Below, piece by piece: positions 17,434 to 27,100 of a stretch of DNA of 64,000 nt. The DNA comes from Bacteroidota bacterium (GTDB lineage Bacteria > Bacteroidota > Bacteroidia > Chitinophagales > Saprospiraceae). The stretch is taken from the NCBI GenBank assembly GCA_020160935.1, contig JAIUPL010000016.1, positions 62,001 through 126,000 on the forward strand. The letters run 5' to 3'. Under the pieces are notes generated by a model. That model was not told the DNA's origin. It saw only the letters and a list, made by a program, of their open reading frames with translations, and did not search any database. The first letter of the stretch is position 1. Each line of letters starts with the position of its first letter. A program made the translations under genes and the position numbers.

Positions 17434-18108
17434 TGCTGCGCCGGCGACAAGGATGCTGTGCGGCGCGCCCTGGGCTACCTGCCCCAGGAATTTGGCATTT
17501 ATCCGCGTATTTCGGCCGTCGACATGCTCGACCACCTCGCTACGCTCAAGGGCATTCCAGGCAAGCAGCGCAAAGAAGTGGTGTCGGCCTTGCTCAAACG
17601 TGTCAATCTCTGGGACCACCGCAAAAAAGCCGTGTCGTCGTACTCTGGCGGTATGCGGCAGCGCTTCGGCATTGCGCAGGCCCTGATCGGCGACCCGAAA
17701 CTCATCATTGTCGACGAGCCCACGGCCGGTCTCGACCCCGGCGAGCGCAATCGTTTTTACAACCTGCTGTCTGAAATCGGCGAAAACGTGATCGTCATTC
17801 TTTCCACGCATATCGTGGAAGACGTGAAAGAACTCTGCTCCAACATGGCCATTATCAATGGCGGCCGGGTGTTGTTCGCCGGCGCGCCCGACGCGGCTCT
17901 GCTGGAAATGGAAGGAAAAATCTGGGAAAAAGCCATTCAAAAATCGGAAATCGACGAATACCAGCAGCAATACAAGGTGATCAGCAGCAAACTGGTTGCC
18001 GGCAAACCCATCATTCACATTTTGAGCGAGGAAGCGCCGGGCAACGGATTTAAAGCCACCGAGGCAGGGCTGGAAGATGTGTTTTTTGCAAAAATAATAG
18101 CGGCGTGA
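17434..18108 (+). pseudogene. 5'-truncated ABC transporter ATPase (Walker A lost)
   Basis: Homology begins abruptly at about 17440 (AGDKDAVRRALGYLPQEFG) directly after a stop codon at 17431. The remaining 220 residues keep the Q-loop (LPQEFGIYP), signature SGGMRQR, Walker B LIIVDEPTAGLDP and the H-loop STHIVED. The N-terminal ~70-75 residues, with Walker A, are missing, so ATP hydrolysis is not possible. The C-terminal extension is typical of ATPases paired with ABC-2 permeases of the kind at 19014. The likely history is that this was the partner ATPase, decapitated when the 14.6-17.43 kb island formed. Confidence 0.85.
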
Positions 18109-18114
18109 TTACGC

Positions 18115-18819
18115 TTATCTGATCCGAATCTGGTGATAAAATATGGAATCGGTGCCAGTCTTGAATTGCTCAGTAAAGCGACCATTGTCGGCGTAAATCA
18201 AACCAACTTCCAGATTTTCTTCCGGCAAGGCGTCGAACCAGAAAATGTTCCAATCGCTTTTCGCAGGAATAGTTTGGTTGACAGCCTGTGTAAAACTGAA
18301 GGCATAGTGCTCAGGATCATAACTGTAAGTCTGAGATGCCGGCAGATCCAGTTTTTGTGCAACGGATATCTGGTTTAGAGTAACAGGGCTACTCCTTAAG
18401 TTTTTTACCCAGATGCCAAGTTTTACTTTGGGTTTCAGGCGAAGTTTTGAGGAGGTGATACATCCGGTTGCAATTGGAACCGGTCCGACAGGCAAATAGT
18501 TGCCGGGTGGAACAATCAGGGTTTCGTAATAGACTCCATAATTGGGGTTATGCCTGAAAATACCCTCCAGGCTTCCTTGCAAAGTCCCAACCTTGTTCAG
18601 AATGGTATCAGGAAGCGGGCACCAGGCGCAAAAAAACACCTTTTCAATCACTTTTAGTTGTGTTCCGCTAATAGGCTGCCCGGAATAGTAATCATGTACG
18701 GTAAATTGAAGCCTTGTTGTTTCGGATGTACAGGTTTTTTCAGGTTCAGAGAAGTCAAGTTCGGGAAAATTACAGGTTGAAAGAGAAAATAGAAGCAGTA
18801 TGTAAAAAATGTATTTCAT
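18115..18819 (-). CDS. Lipoprotein of unknown function
   Basis: A 234-residue protein with a clear lipoprotein signal: MKYIFYILLLFSLSTC, with lipidated Cys16. Residues 35-120 look like a beta-rich carboxypeptidase-regulatory or Ig-like fold (TRLQFTVHDYYSGQPISGTQ, then later PPGNYLPVGPVPIATGC). The remainder is also strand-rich. It is not recognised as a named family. The gene is AT-rich and convergent, 6 bases from the end of the ABC ATPase remnant, which separates that remnant from the permease gene it probably once served. Confidence 0.65.
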   Translation of the reverse strand: MKYIFYILLLFSLSTCNFPELDFSEPEKTCTSETTRLQFTVHDYYSGQPISGTQLKVIEKVFFCAWCPLPDTILNKVGTLQGSLEGIFRHNPNYGVYYETLIVPPGNYLPVGPVPIATGCITSSKLRLKPKVKLGIWVKNLRSSPVTLNQISVAQKLDLPASQTYSYDPEHYAFSFTQAVNQTIPAKSDWNIFWFDALPEENLEVGLIYADNGRFTEQFKTGTDSIFYHQIRIR

Positions 18820-18946
18820 AAGGACTTTTTACTACAAAGGTCAATTGAAGACACCCGACACATGAATTGACTTCCATTAAAATTATATTTTTTTTAATCG
18901 AATATAAAGATCAAAACAAGGAGCATTGATGAAAAACGCAATTGTT

Positions 18947-18988
18947 TTACTCAGCATATTGAGTAAAATTACTCAATACGTTGAGTAA
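18947..18988. promoter_or_regulatory. Two tandem palindromic operators, TTACTCA-N6-TGAGTAA type
   Basis: Two inverted repeats, ACTCA-N6-TGAGT at 18949-18964 and 18971-18986, lie 22 bp centre to centre, so both face the same side of the helix. They end 27 bases before the permease ATG. The spacers differ (GCATAT and ATACGT) while the arms are identical, as expected for protein-binding sites. GntR/YtrA-type regulators commonly control ABC-2 exporter operons and are a reasonable guess. No such regulator gene is in the window. Confidence 0.75.
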
Positions 18989-19013
18989 TTTTATATGCAA
19001 TCACACTACTACC

Positions 19014-22000
19014 ATGTTCTCTACTTTTTTCCAATTTGAAATCAAATCCTGGCTACGCTCGCCCATGCCCTGGATTTTTATGTTTGTTTTTGCACTGATT
19101 TCCTTTTCCGCTTCGGTGTCCGACGACGTGAGTATCGGTGGTTCTTACGGAAATGTGTGGAAAAACGCGCCTTTTGTGGCACAGAACTGGTATGCGGTGT
19201 TTTCTGTCATATCGCTGTTGCTGGTCGTGGCGTTCCTGAAAGGTGCTGCTATCCGCGATTTTGAAAACCGTACGGATCAGATCATTTTCGCTTCGCCAGT
19301 CGGCAAGGCCGCCTATTATTTCGGGCATTTTTGCGGCGCGCTGGTGGTGGCGCTCATTCCCATGTTTGGCATATCGCTGGGTATCTGGCTGGGCGCTTCG
19401 CTGGGCCCTGCGTTTGGCTGGATGGATGCCGAGCGCTTCGGTCCGATGGAAGTGACCGGGCATATCAACGCCTACCTCGTGACGGTGATTCCCAACATGA
19501 TTTTTGCTGGCGGCGTGCTGTATGCCGTGGCAGCGCTCACCCGCAGCGCTACGTACTCGTACATCGCCGGTGTCGGTTTGCTGGTGGGCTATATCGTATC
19601 GGGCACGTTTATGCAGGATATTCAAAACGAGGAAATCGCCGCGCTGCTCGACCCCTTCGGCATACGGCCGTTCAGCCTCGTCACGAAATACTGGACGGTG
19701 GATGACAAGAACCATCATTCCGTCGGACTGCTGGAGCCCATGATCCTGACCAACCGACTGATCTGGATGGGTGTCGGACTAGCGGTTTTGGTGGCCGGTT
19801 ATTTCAAATTCAATTTTTCCGAACGAAAACAAACGGGCAAAAAAGGCAAAAAAACCATCGAACCAGCCGACGACGAAGCCTATGGCCTCAAACAACTCGG
19901 CGAACTGCCGCGCGTGTCGCCCGCCTCTGGCCTGGGCACGGCATGGAGCCAGTTATGGAGCCAGTTTCGCACCGATTTTAAAGGTATTATCAAAAGCATC
20001 GGGTTTATCCTGCTGGCATTGCTCGGCCTGCTGAATTGTATTCCCAATTTCAAATACGCCACCGAAGGTTACGGCACCAGCAACCTGCCTATCACATACA
20101 CCATGGTGGATATGGTGCGGGGCTCGTTTTACCTGTATCTGATGGCGATTTTGACCTATTTCACCGGCGCGCTGGTGTGGAAAGAGCGCACAGCCAAGGT
20201 CAACGAAATTTATGACGCCCTGCCTACCCGCAACTGGACGGGGTATGTAGCCAAATACTTCACGGTGCTGTCAACGCTGTTCCTGCTGGTGGTCGTTGCC
20301 ATCATTGCGGCCATTATAGCGCAGACCTTGCAAGGCTACGACCGTTATGAACTCGGGGTGTATGTGCGCGAATTGTTGGTGTTCGACATGCTGGGATTTG
20401 CCTTTATGATTGCCCTGTTCATGTTCATACACGTGCTGTCGCCCAATATGTACCTCGGCTTTTTCCTGTGTGTCATCGTCGTGGCTGTCAATGGCTTCAT
20501 CTGGGGTACGCTCGACATCAGCAGCAACATGGTCAAACTCGACGGCACCCCCGGCTACACGGTGAGCGATATGTACGGTTACGCGCCATATGTGAGCGGA
20601 CTTGTCTGGTTCAATTCGTATTGGATGCTTTTCGCCGTTTTGCTGGCCGTGGCTGCCATTTGCCTGTGGCCGCGCGGCAAGGAATCGGGCATCGAGCAGC
20701 GCCTGTCGCTGGCCGGTCAGGAGTGGAAAAATTACCGCTGGGTGGGCGCAGGCGCTTTCCTGGTTTGGCTCGCCACCGCCGGATTCACTTTTTACAACAC
20801 ACAAATCCTGAATCCCTACATTGGCTCCGACGAGCAGGAAAAACGTATGGTGCGCTACGAAAAGGACTATAAAAAGTACGAAGGCTGGGCGCAGCCGCGC
20901 ATTTACGATGTGAAATACGACATCCGCATTTTCCCGGAAACACGCCGCTACGAAGCCGAAGGGCAAATGTGGGTGCGCAACCTGCACCAGCGCCCGCTTG
21001 ATTCGCTGCTGGTGCAAATACCGAGCAAGGGCGACTTCACATTCGACAACCAGCGCCTGCAACTGCTGCTCGACGATTCAACGCTGTACCTGCGTTTTTA
21101 CAAAATCAGTCCCGCGCTCGCGCCCGGCGACTCGATGCTGCTGACTTACAAAACCGTGTATGCAGCCAAAGGCTTTGAAAATAAACTGAGCAACAACAGC
21201 ATTACCCAAAATGGCACGTTTTTTAATAACTACGACATCGCACCATCTTTTGGGTATAGCGCCAACGGCGAACTGACTGACAAAAACAAGCGCAAGAAAA
21301 ACGGACTGCCCGAAAAAAGCAGGATGCCCGCACTCGATACCGCCAACCTGGCTGCTCGCAGCAACCAGTACCTTTCCATCGATGCCGACTGGGTGCATGT
21401 GGAAACAACCATCAGCACTTCCGCCGACCAGATTGCCATAGCACCGGGCTCACTCATCAGTGAAAAAACGGAGGGTGATCGCCATATTTTCCACTATATA
21501 CTCGACCACAAAGCCTGGAATTTCTATTCTTTCCTCTCGGCGCGTTATGCCGTGGCCCGCGAACGCAAGGACAGCATCAACTACGAGGTATATTACCACC
21601 CCGACCATGCGCGCAATGTGCCAAGGATGTTGAAAGCCATGCAAAAAAGCGTGGAGTACTATACCACGCATTTCGGGCCATACTACCACAAGCAATGCCG
21701 CGTGATCGAATTCCCGCGGTATGCCGATTTCGCACAGGCATTTCCCGGCACCATGCCGTACTCGGAAGCCATCGGTTTTATCGAAGATTTCCAGCAGGAA
21801 AAAGACGATATCGACATGGTATTCTACGTCGTAGCACACGAAATGGGCCACCAGTGGTGGGCACACCAGGAATGCGGCGCCTATATGCAGGGCTCGGAAA
21901 TGACGACTGAAACTTTTGCCCAGTACAGCGCCCTGATGGTGATGGAACACGAATACGGCCGCGACATCATGCGTAAATTCCTGGGCTACGAAACCGACCG

Positions 22001-22619
22001 CTATCTCCGCTCCCGCGGCCAGGAAACGCTCAAGGAAAAACCGCTGGCCCGCTGCGAAAACCAGGGCTACATCCACTACAACAAGGGCTCGGCCGTCATG
22101 TACTACCTCAAGGAAATGATCGGCGAAGAACGTGTCAATGCCGGGCTGCGGAATTTCCTGGAAAAATATCGCTACAAAAACCCGCCCTACCCTACCAGTA
22201 TGGACGCCGTGCAGGCTTTTGCCGCCCAAACGCCCGATTCGCTGCAATACATCATCCAGGATTTGTTCTGGGACATTACCCTGTTTGAAAACCGCACGCA
22301 GTCGGCCATCGTCAAAGACCTTGGCAACAACCGCTGGGAAATTACCATCCAAACGGAAAGCCGCAAACTCAAGGCCGACGAATACGGCAAGGAAACGGAA
22401 GTACCCGTAAACGACTGGATGGAAATCGGCGCTTTTGCCAAGCCCGAAGGCGATAAAAAATATGGAAAAACGCTGTACCGCCAGCGCGTGAAAATCAACA
22501 AAAAGGACAACACCTTTACGTTTACAGTCGATGAAAAACCCTTTGAGGCGGGAATTGATCCGTTCCGGCTGCTGGTGGATCGGGAGCCGAAGGATAATGT
22601 GAGGGAAACGAAAGAGTGA
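19014..22619 (+). CDS. ABC-2 permease fused to M1-type zinc aminopeptidase
   Basis: A 1201-residue fusion. The ATG at 19014 is preferred over a TTG 33 bases upstream that overlaps an operator. Residues 1-280 and 330-620 are two sets of six membrane helices of the ABC-2 permease type. From about 650 on is a gluzincin/M1-like peptidase, with His942, Glu943 and His946 in HEMGH, the third ligand at Glu966 in TETFAQYSA, and a substrate-side motif PYSEAIGFI. The peptidase would lie in the periplasm. Fusions of this kind are frequent in Bacteroidota, usually beside an ABC ATPase. Here the neighbouring ATPase is broken, so the permease half needs another ATPase or is idle. The stop lies at the start of a repeat. 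Confidence 0.9.
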   Translation: MFSTFFQFEIKSWLRSPMPWIFMFVFALISFSASVSDDVSIGGSYGNVWKNAPFVAQNWYAVFSVISLLLVVAFLKGAAIRDFENRTDQIIFASPVGKAAYYFGHFCGALVVALIPMFGISLGIWLGASLGPAFGWMDAERFGPMEVTGHINAYLVTVIPNMIFAGGVLYAVAALTRSATYSYIAGVGLLVGYIVSGTFMQDIQNEEIAALLDPFGIRPFSLVTKYWTVDDKNHHSVGLLEPMILTNRLIWMGVGLAVLVAGYFKFNFSERKQTGKKGKKTIEPADDEAYGLKQLGELPRVSPASGLGTAWSQLWSQFRTDFKGIIKSIGFILLALLGLLNCIPNFKYATEGYGTSNLPITYTMVDMVRGSFYLYLMAILTYFTGALVWKERTAKVNEIYDALPTRNWTGYVAKYFTVLSTLFLLVVVAIIAAIIAQTLQGYDRYELGVYVRELLVFDMLGFAFMIALFMFIHVLSPNMYLGFFLCVIVVAVNGFIWGTLDISSNMVKLDGTPGYTVSDMYGYAPYVSGLVWFNSYWMLFAVLLAVAAICLWPRGKESGIEQRLSLAGQEWKNYRWVGAGAFLVWLATAGFTFYNTQILNPYIGSDEQEKRMVRYEKDYKKYEGWAQPRIYDVKYDIRIFPETRRYEAEGQMWVRNLHQRPLDSLLVQIPSKGDFTFDNQRLQLLLDDSTLYLRFYKISPALAPGDSMLLTYKTVYAAKGFENKLSNNSITQNGTFFNNYDIAPSFGYSANGELTDKNKRKKNGLPEKSRMPALDTANLAARSNQYLSIDADWVHVETTISTSADQIAIAPGSLISEKTEGDRHIFHYILDHKAWNFYSFLSARYAVARERKDSINYEVYYHPDHARNVPRMLKAMQKSVEYYTTHFGPYYHKQCRVIEFPRYADFAQAFPGTMPYSEAIGFIEDFQQEKDDIDMVFYVVAHEMGHQWWAHQECGAYMQGSEMTTETFAQYSALMVMEHEYGRDIMRKFLGYETDRYLRSRGQETLKEKPLARCENQGYIHYNKGSAVMYYLKEMIGEERVNAGLRNFLEKYRYKNPPYPTSMDAVQAFAAQTPDSLQYIIQDLFWDITLFENRTQSAIVKDLGNNRWEITIQTESRKLKADEYGKETEVPVNDWMEIGAFAKPEGDKKYGKTLYRQRVKINKKDNTFTFTVDEKPFEAGIDPFRLLVDREPKDNVRETKE

Positions 22620-22645
22620 GTTATGAGTTATGAGTTATGAGTTAT
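22616..22645. repeat. GAGTTATGAG array, outer left arm
   Basis: Three GAGTTATGAG words begin with the stop codon of the permease-peptidase gene. They pair with CTCATAACTCATAACTCA at 23251-23268, so the whole 22.6-23.3 kb block is one large inverted repeat interrupted by two MITE-like elements and an inner hairpin. Confidence 0.85.
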
Positions 22646-22905
22646 GCGAATCAAGGGTTGAAAGCCGCTATTGATTTTCAATGGATTACGAATCCAATTG
22701 AGGCTGTATCATAAGTTCAGTGCCTGAAATCAGATCAGATTTTTATTTTGTTTTTCATCCTGAAAACCTATGAGGTTTTTAAAACCTCATAGGTTTAGTC
22801 CTCAATAAAAATAAACTATGGTCATCTGCGTAAATTATACACTTGTGATACAGCCTCGTTTTTAGCCTGATAGTCAATTATTTATAAATCTAACTCTTGA
22901 TTCGC
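22646..22905. mobile_element. MITE-like element, copy A (260 bp)
   Basis: Ends are imperfect inverted repeats (GCGAATCAAGGGTT and AACTCTTGATTCGC). A second inverted pair lies inside (GAGGCTGTATCATAAG and TGTGATACAGCCTC), and the centre is the palindrome AAACCTATGAGG-TTTTTAAAA-CCTCATAGGTTT. It has no coding capacity. The element interrupts the GAGTTATGAG array and is closely related to copy B 91 bases further on. Nested inverted repeats without an open frame fit a miniature inverted-repeat transposable element or a repeat moved by an outside transposase. Confidence 0.85.
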
Positions 22906-22995
22906 ATGAGTTATGAGTTATGAGTTTTACTCACTTTGCTTTTGGCTGCTCTGATAAAGAAGCCGAAAGCAAAGTGAGTAAAACTCATAACTCAT
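22906..22995. repeat. Inner hairpin, TACTCACTTTGCTTTNGGCT family
   Basis: Left arm ATGAGTTTTACTCACTTTGC plus TTTTGGCT, right arm AGCCGAAAGCAAAGTGAGTA plus AAACTCATAACTCAT, with a loop of about 12 bases. It lies exactly between MITE copies A and B. The same stem occurs at 46055-46145 and, diverged, at 9983-10129. Confidence 0.9.
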
Positions 22996-23252
22996 GCGAA
23001 TCAAGAGTTGAAGTCGCTGTTGATTTTCAATGGATTACGAATCCAAAAGAGGCTGTATCATAAGTTCAGCACCTAAAATCAGGTCAGATTTTTATTTTGT
23101 TTTCATCCTCAAAACCTATGAGGTTTTTAAAACCTCATAGGTTTAGTGCTCGATAAAAATAAAATATGGTCATTTGTGTAAATTAGAAACTTATGATACA
23201 GCCTCATCTTTTGCCTGATGGTCAATTAGTTGTAAATCTAACCCTTGATTCT
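22996..23252. mobile_element. MITE-like element, copy B (257 bp)
   Basis: It is collinear with copy A throughout: the same GCGAATCAAG end, GATTTTCAATGGATTACGAA stretch, GAGGCTGTATCATAAG inner repeat, AAACCTATGAGG central palindrome and AACCCTTGATTCTC end, with scattered substitutions. Both copies are in the same orientation. A decayed relative is at 51461. Confidence 0.88.
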
Positions 23253-23265
23253 CATAACTCATAAC

Positions 23266-24015
23266 TCAAAAATCCATTATCTGAAAAAACGCCTCTTTCC
23301 GCCGCCGCGCCAGCGGAATGACCGACTTGTCGGTCATCAGCAGGCAATCGCCGTCGTCTTTGGCCAATTTCCGCACAAATTTGGTATTCACCATGTGCGA
23401 CTGATGTGCCCGGAAAAAAGGCGGTGAAGGAAGCATTTCTTCAAAGGTAGCGAGCGACTGGGCGGCCAGGTGCCGTTCGCCGTTTTCCAGAAAAACAAAA
23501 CTGTAGTTGCCCTGCGATTCGAGGTGCATGATTTCTGCTGTTTGCAGAAACAGCAGCCCATTGCCGGTACTCAGCGTAATGCGGTCGAACGAACGGGTTT
23601 GAGTGTGGTAGGCCAGTTGCTCCAGTTGTCGTTGGCGGGAATGCGTATCGGCGGGCTGGGTGGCACGATGAATGGCCGAAACCAGGTCTTCCGGGTCGAC
23701 GGGTTTCAGCAGATAATCGACAGCGCTGTAGCGGAAAGCACGAAGTGCAAATTCGTCGTGTGCCGTGGTAAAAATGACGCGAAAGTTGGGCTGCGGGAAT
23801 AAATTCAGCAAATCAAAACCCGTGCCGTCGCCCAGGTCCACGTCCAGCAGGATAATATCGGGTGCCGCAGATTTTATAAGCGTTTGGGCCTCGATTAGCG
23901 ACCCTGCTTCCCCTACAATGACTGCTTCCGGACAATCGCCTTCTACAAACATACGAAGCGCATCCCGACACAGGGCTTCGTCGTCGATGATACAGATTCG
24001 TGCAGCAGTTGGCAT
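23266..24015 (-). CDS. LytTR-family response regulator
   Basis: A 249-residue two-domain regulator. The ATG at 24015 is used because the receiver begins at once (ARICIIDDEALCRDAL). The phospho-acceptor is Asp58 in ILLDVDLGDG, and the conserved Lys is in YLLKPVDPEDL. The C-terminal LytTR DNA-binding domain (about 150-249) contains IMHLESQGNYSFVFL and FRAHQSHMVNTKFV. LytS/LytR systems of this class are the main Bacteroidota regulators without a classic HTH. No kinase is adjacent, and the nearest LytS-type kinase is at 31383, beyond two secreted-protein genes, so pairing is inferred. The stop codon is embedded in the repeat block at 23.27 kb. Confidence 0.9.
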   Translation of the reverse strand: MPTAARICIIDDEALCRDALRMFVEGDCPEAVIVGEAGSLIEAQTLIKSAAPDIILLDVDLGDGTGFDLLNLFPQPNFRVIFTTAHDEFALRAFRYSAVDYLLKPVDPEDLVSAIHRATQPADTHSRQRQLEQLAYHTQTRSFDRITLSTGNGLLFLQTAEIMHLESQGNYSFVFLENGERHLAAQSLATFEEMLPSPPFFRAHQSHMVNTKFVRKLAKDDGDCLLMTDKSVIPLARRRKEAFFQIMDF

Positions 24016-24174
24016 ACCGTTTTGTACGAGTGGATAGCAGTCGTTACAGTTTTCAAAGGTAATCCGAATCTCATTTTTTTCCCACCGTATTTCCAATATA
24101 AGCCGCCTTATTTCATTTCGGGTGGCGGCTTCACTACAACGAGGACATTTTTGGAAGGAACAAAACCTTTCCTT

Positions 24175-27100
24175 ATGAAATCTGCCCTGCTAAAAACCCC
24201 GCTCTACCCGTTCGCTTCTTTTCTGATTTACTTTAATGTGTTGAATACCACGCCGCTGCAAGCGCAGAACGGCTGTGAATTTATTCAATTTAATGCGCCC
24301 TTGGTCGGCACTTGCCATTATCGGCTCATTGTCACCAATTCCTCCACCTGCTATCCGTTTATTCGCCTGCTGTTTTTCGATACCGGCACTTTTGAAAACT
24401 GGAATGTGGCGAGCGGCTGGACGGCGGAGGAAATTAGTCCGACCGAGATATTGCTGACGCACAGCAGCGGGCATGTGCCGACCGGCGCGTCTACTCCTTT
24501 CGATTTTTATGTACCTAACGGGCTAAGCCCGGTATTAGATGTTCAATGGGAGGATTCATGCCCGCCAGGTAAAGGTTGTTTTACACAAATACAACTGGAT
24601 CCGTGTATTATACCTTCTGACGCCTGTATTTCAGGGGTGAATTATGTGGATGTTGGTTGTACACAAGCGACCTACTCGGATCAACCCAAACTTTCGGGCC
24701 GCACCGTCACGCTGCTGGATGCTTTTGGAAACAGCCTGCAAACGACTACGACCAGCACTACAGGCGCGTATTCCTTTTGCAACCTGCCGCCGGGGAATTA
24801 CATCGTTCGCATCACCAACCCGGCCGACTGGACAGCGAGTTTGCCTGCTTCGGGGCAGTATGCCGTATCGCTGGCAGCCTCGCAAACGCTTACGCGCAAT
24901 TTCGGAAGTTGCCGCGCCAATTGTTTGTGCAGTTCCATCAACACAGTCATCTCACCGGTTTCGGCCGGTCCCAATCAATGCTGCTACAGTTTATCAACCC
25001 AACTGGGTGGCGGCGGCCAATATTGTTTTCAATACATCCATGTGCAGGTAGACGCCGGACAAAGCATCGTTCCCGGCAATGCGCAAACAGGCTGGACGAT
25101 GACAGCCAATGGCAATCAGGAAGTACAAATAACCCCTCCCGGCGGCTATATTCCCTCAAACACCACCATGGCCGGCACTTTTTGCGTCTCCGGCTCCAAT
25201 CCGCATTCTATCCTGACCATCGTAGGCCACAATGGTACTGTAGGGACGCATGAATGCACCAGCATTGCCATGCTGAATTGTTATTATGCAGACCCCTGCC
25301 CTATCGATAAGCCCCGTATTGCCTACACACCCGGCCCGGAATATTCGTTTTCCGGTGAAGTTGACCTGAATCCCGATGTATCCATCGTTTCGGCCGTGTG
25401 GGATTTTGGCGACGGCACGCGTGATTCCAGTTGTTGTTTGTCGACAGTGGGCCATGCCTTCGAACCGGGTGTGTACAATACCTGCCTGACGATTACAAGC
25501 GCCAATGACCAGGGAGAAACCTGCACCGACTCTTCGTGCGTGCAGGTGCTGGTGGGCGATCCTTGCGATGAAGTAGGGGCCGCGCTTCAATTTCATCCCT
25601 CGGGTACCGACTGTTGTTACGACCTGAATATCAGTAATTCGGAGCCGGGCTTTTTTACCGGCATCAACATTACGCTCAGTTCGGGGAATTTTGTCAACTC
25701 CACGTTTGCGCCCGGCTGGAATATTTCCCTGAATGGCAATACAGTTTCGCTCACCCCATCCAGTGGCGGCTTTTTACCAACGGGAACGAGTATTCCTGTC
25801 ACCATTTGCAACCCCGGCGGAACAGGGCCATATACCGTAACGGTGTTGTTTATGTACAACGGAGAGGCTTGCAGCGTTCCGTTGAGCATGCCAGCCTGCC
25901 CCTGTTGTTCGCAAAATGCTGCTGCATTTGCACAAACTGTACACGATGAAACGAGTGTCGTAGTCGACCATGCCAACTGCAAGGCAAAGTTTCAAATCGG
26001 CAATTTGCCCTGCCAGCGCGTCGACTGGATCGACTGGGGCGATCAGTCGATTAGTACCGGGCCGTTTTTCTCGGGCGCGATGCCCATGCACGCCTACACA
26101 CACGGCGTTTTTTACACCATTTCATATCAGGTGTCGGAAATCAATCCGCTTACCGGGGCTGTGTGTTACCAACAAACATTTACGAAGGCCATCATCCTGG
26201 ATTGCGATTGTTCCTGCGGCTCGTACGATCTGGAAATCAGGTTTGGAGGCGCACAAAACCAGCCTGTGGTCTGCGGCCAGACCATTCCACTCAGTGTACA
26301 CCAGAATGTATATCTGTACAGCAATTTCCAGTGTCAGGGCACCCATTGCGCACCTTCCACCCTGGTAACCTGGTCCCTGACCGGCCCTGGCAGTACCAGC
26401 CTCGGCGGTTCCGACCTGGCCATACCCGCATTTTCGGTAAGCGCCCTGACGCCGGGCAATTTTACAACGCCGGGGCTGTATACCCTGGACATGTATGCCA
26501 TTTGCGGCTTGCAGGATACCTGCCGCTGCTATCTATATTTTGATGTCGTCGATCCGTGTTGCGGTGGCGGGCCGAGCGACCCGGATCCGATCTCGACCGA
26601 GTTTGTTTCTGTTACACCTTCCGATGAAGCCTGCTCGGTCCATTTCGACATTGGTGCGTTGCCGGAATGCTATTTTGTGGATTCCATTCAATGGGGCGAC
26701 GGAACGATGTCGGTGGGTCCATTTGGGGCTGATACATCGATTGTGCATGTGTACGAGATCGAAGACACCTATGCCGTCACCTTCGATCTGGTGCAAAGTG
26801 CGCCGGGTGCTACCGGGCCATGTTTACGAAAATCGTACACCAGGGCGGTCAATCCGGTGTGCCTGATAGCCTGCCCTTGTATGGGAATCAACAATTTGGT
26901 GCTCACACCGGGGCCTGCCGGACCACCCCTGAACGTACAATGTGGAAGCGATGTAGGGTTGCCTTGCCTGCCTGGAGGCTATACACTTACAGGAAACGTG
27001 CCTTGTGCCTGCCCCGGCGTGACGGCTCTTATTACCTGGGAATTATACGGTCCACAGGGGCTGGTGGATGCAGGTAGTGTGTTGGGCACCCCTGCATTCA

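Noticed and set aside
22616-23268. CRISPR-like array of GAGTTATGAG repeats
   Set aside because: Units are contiguous without spacers, arranged as inverted arms, and there are no cas genes.
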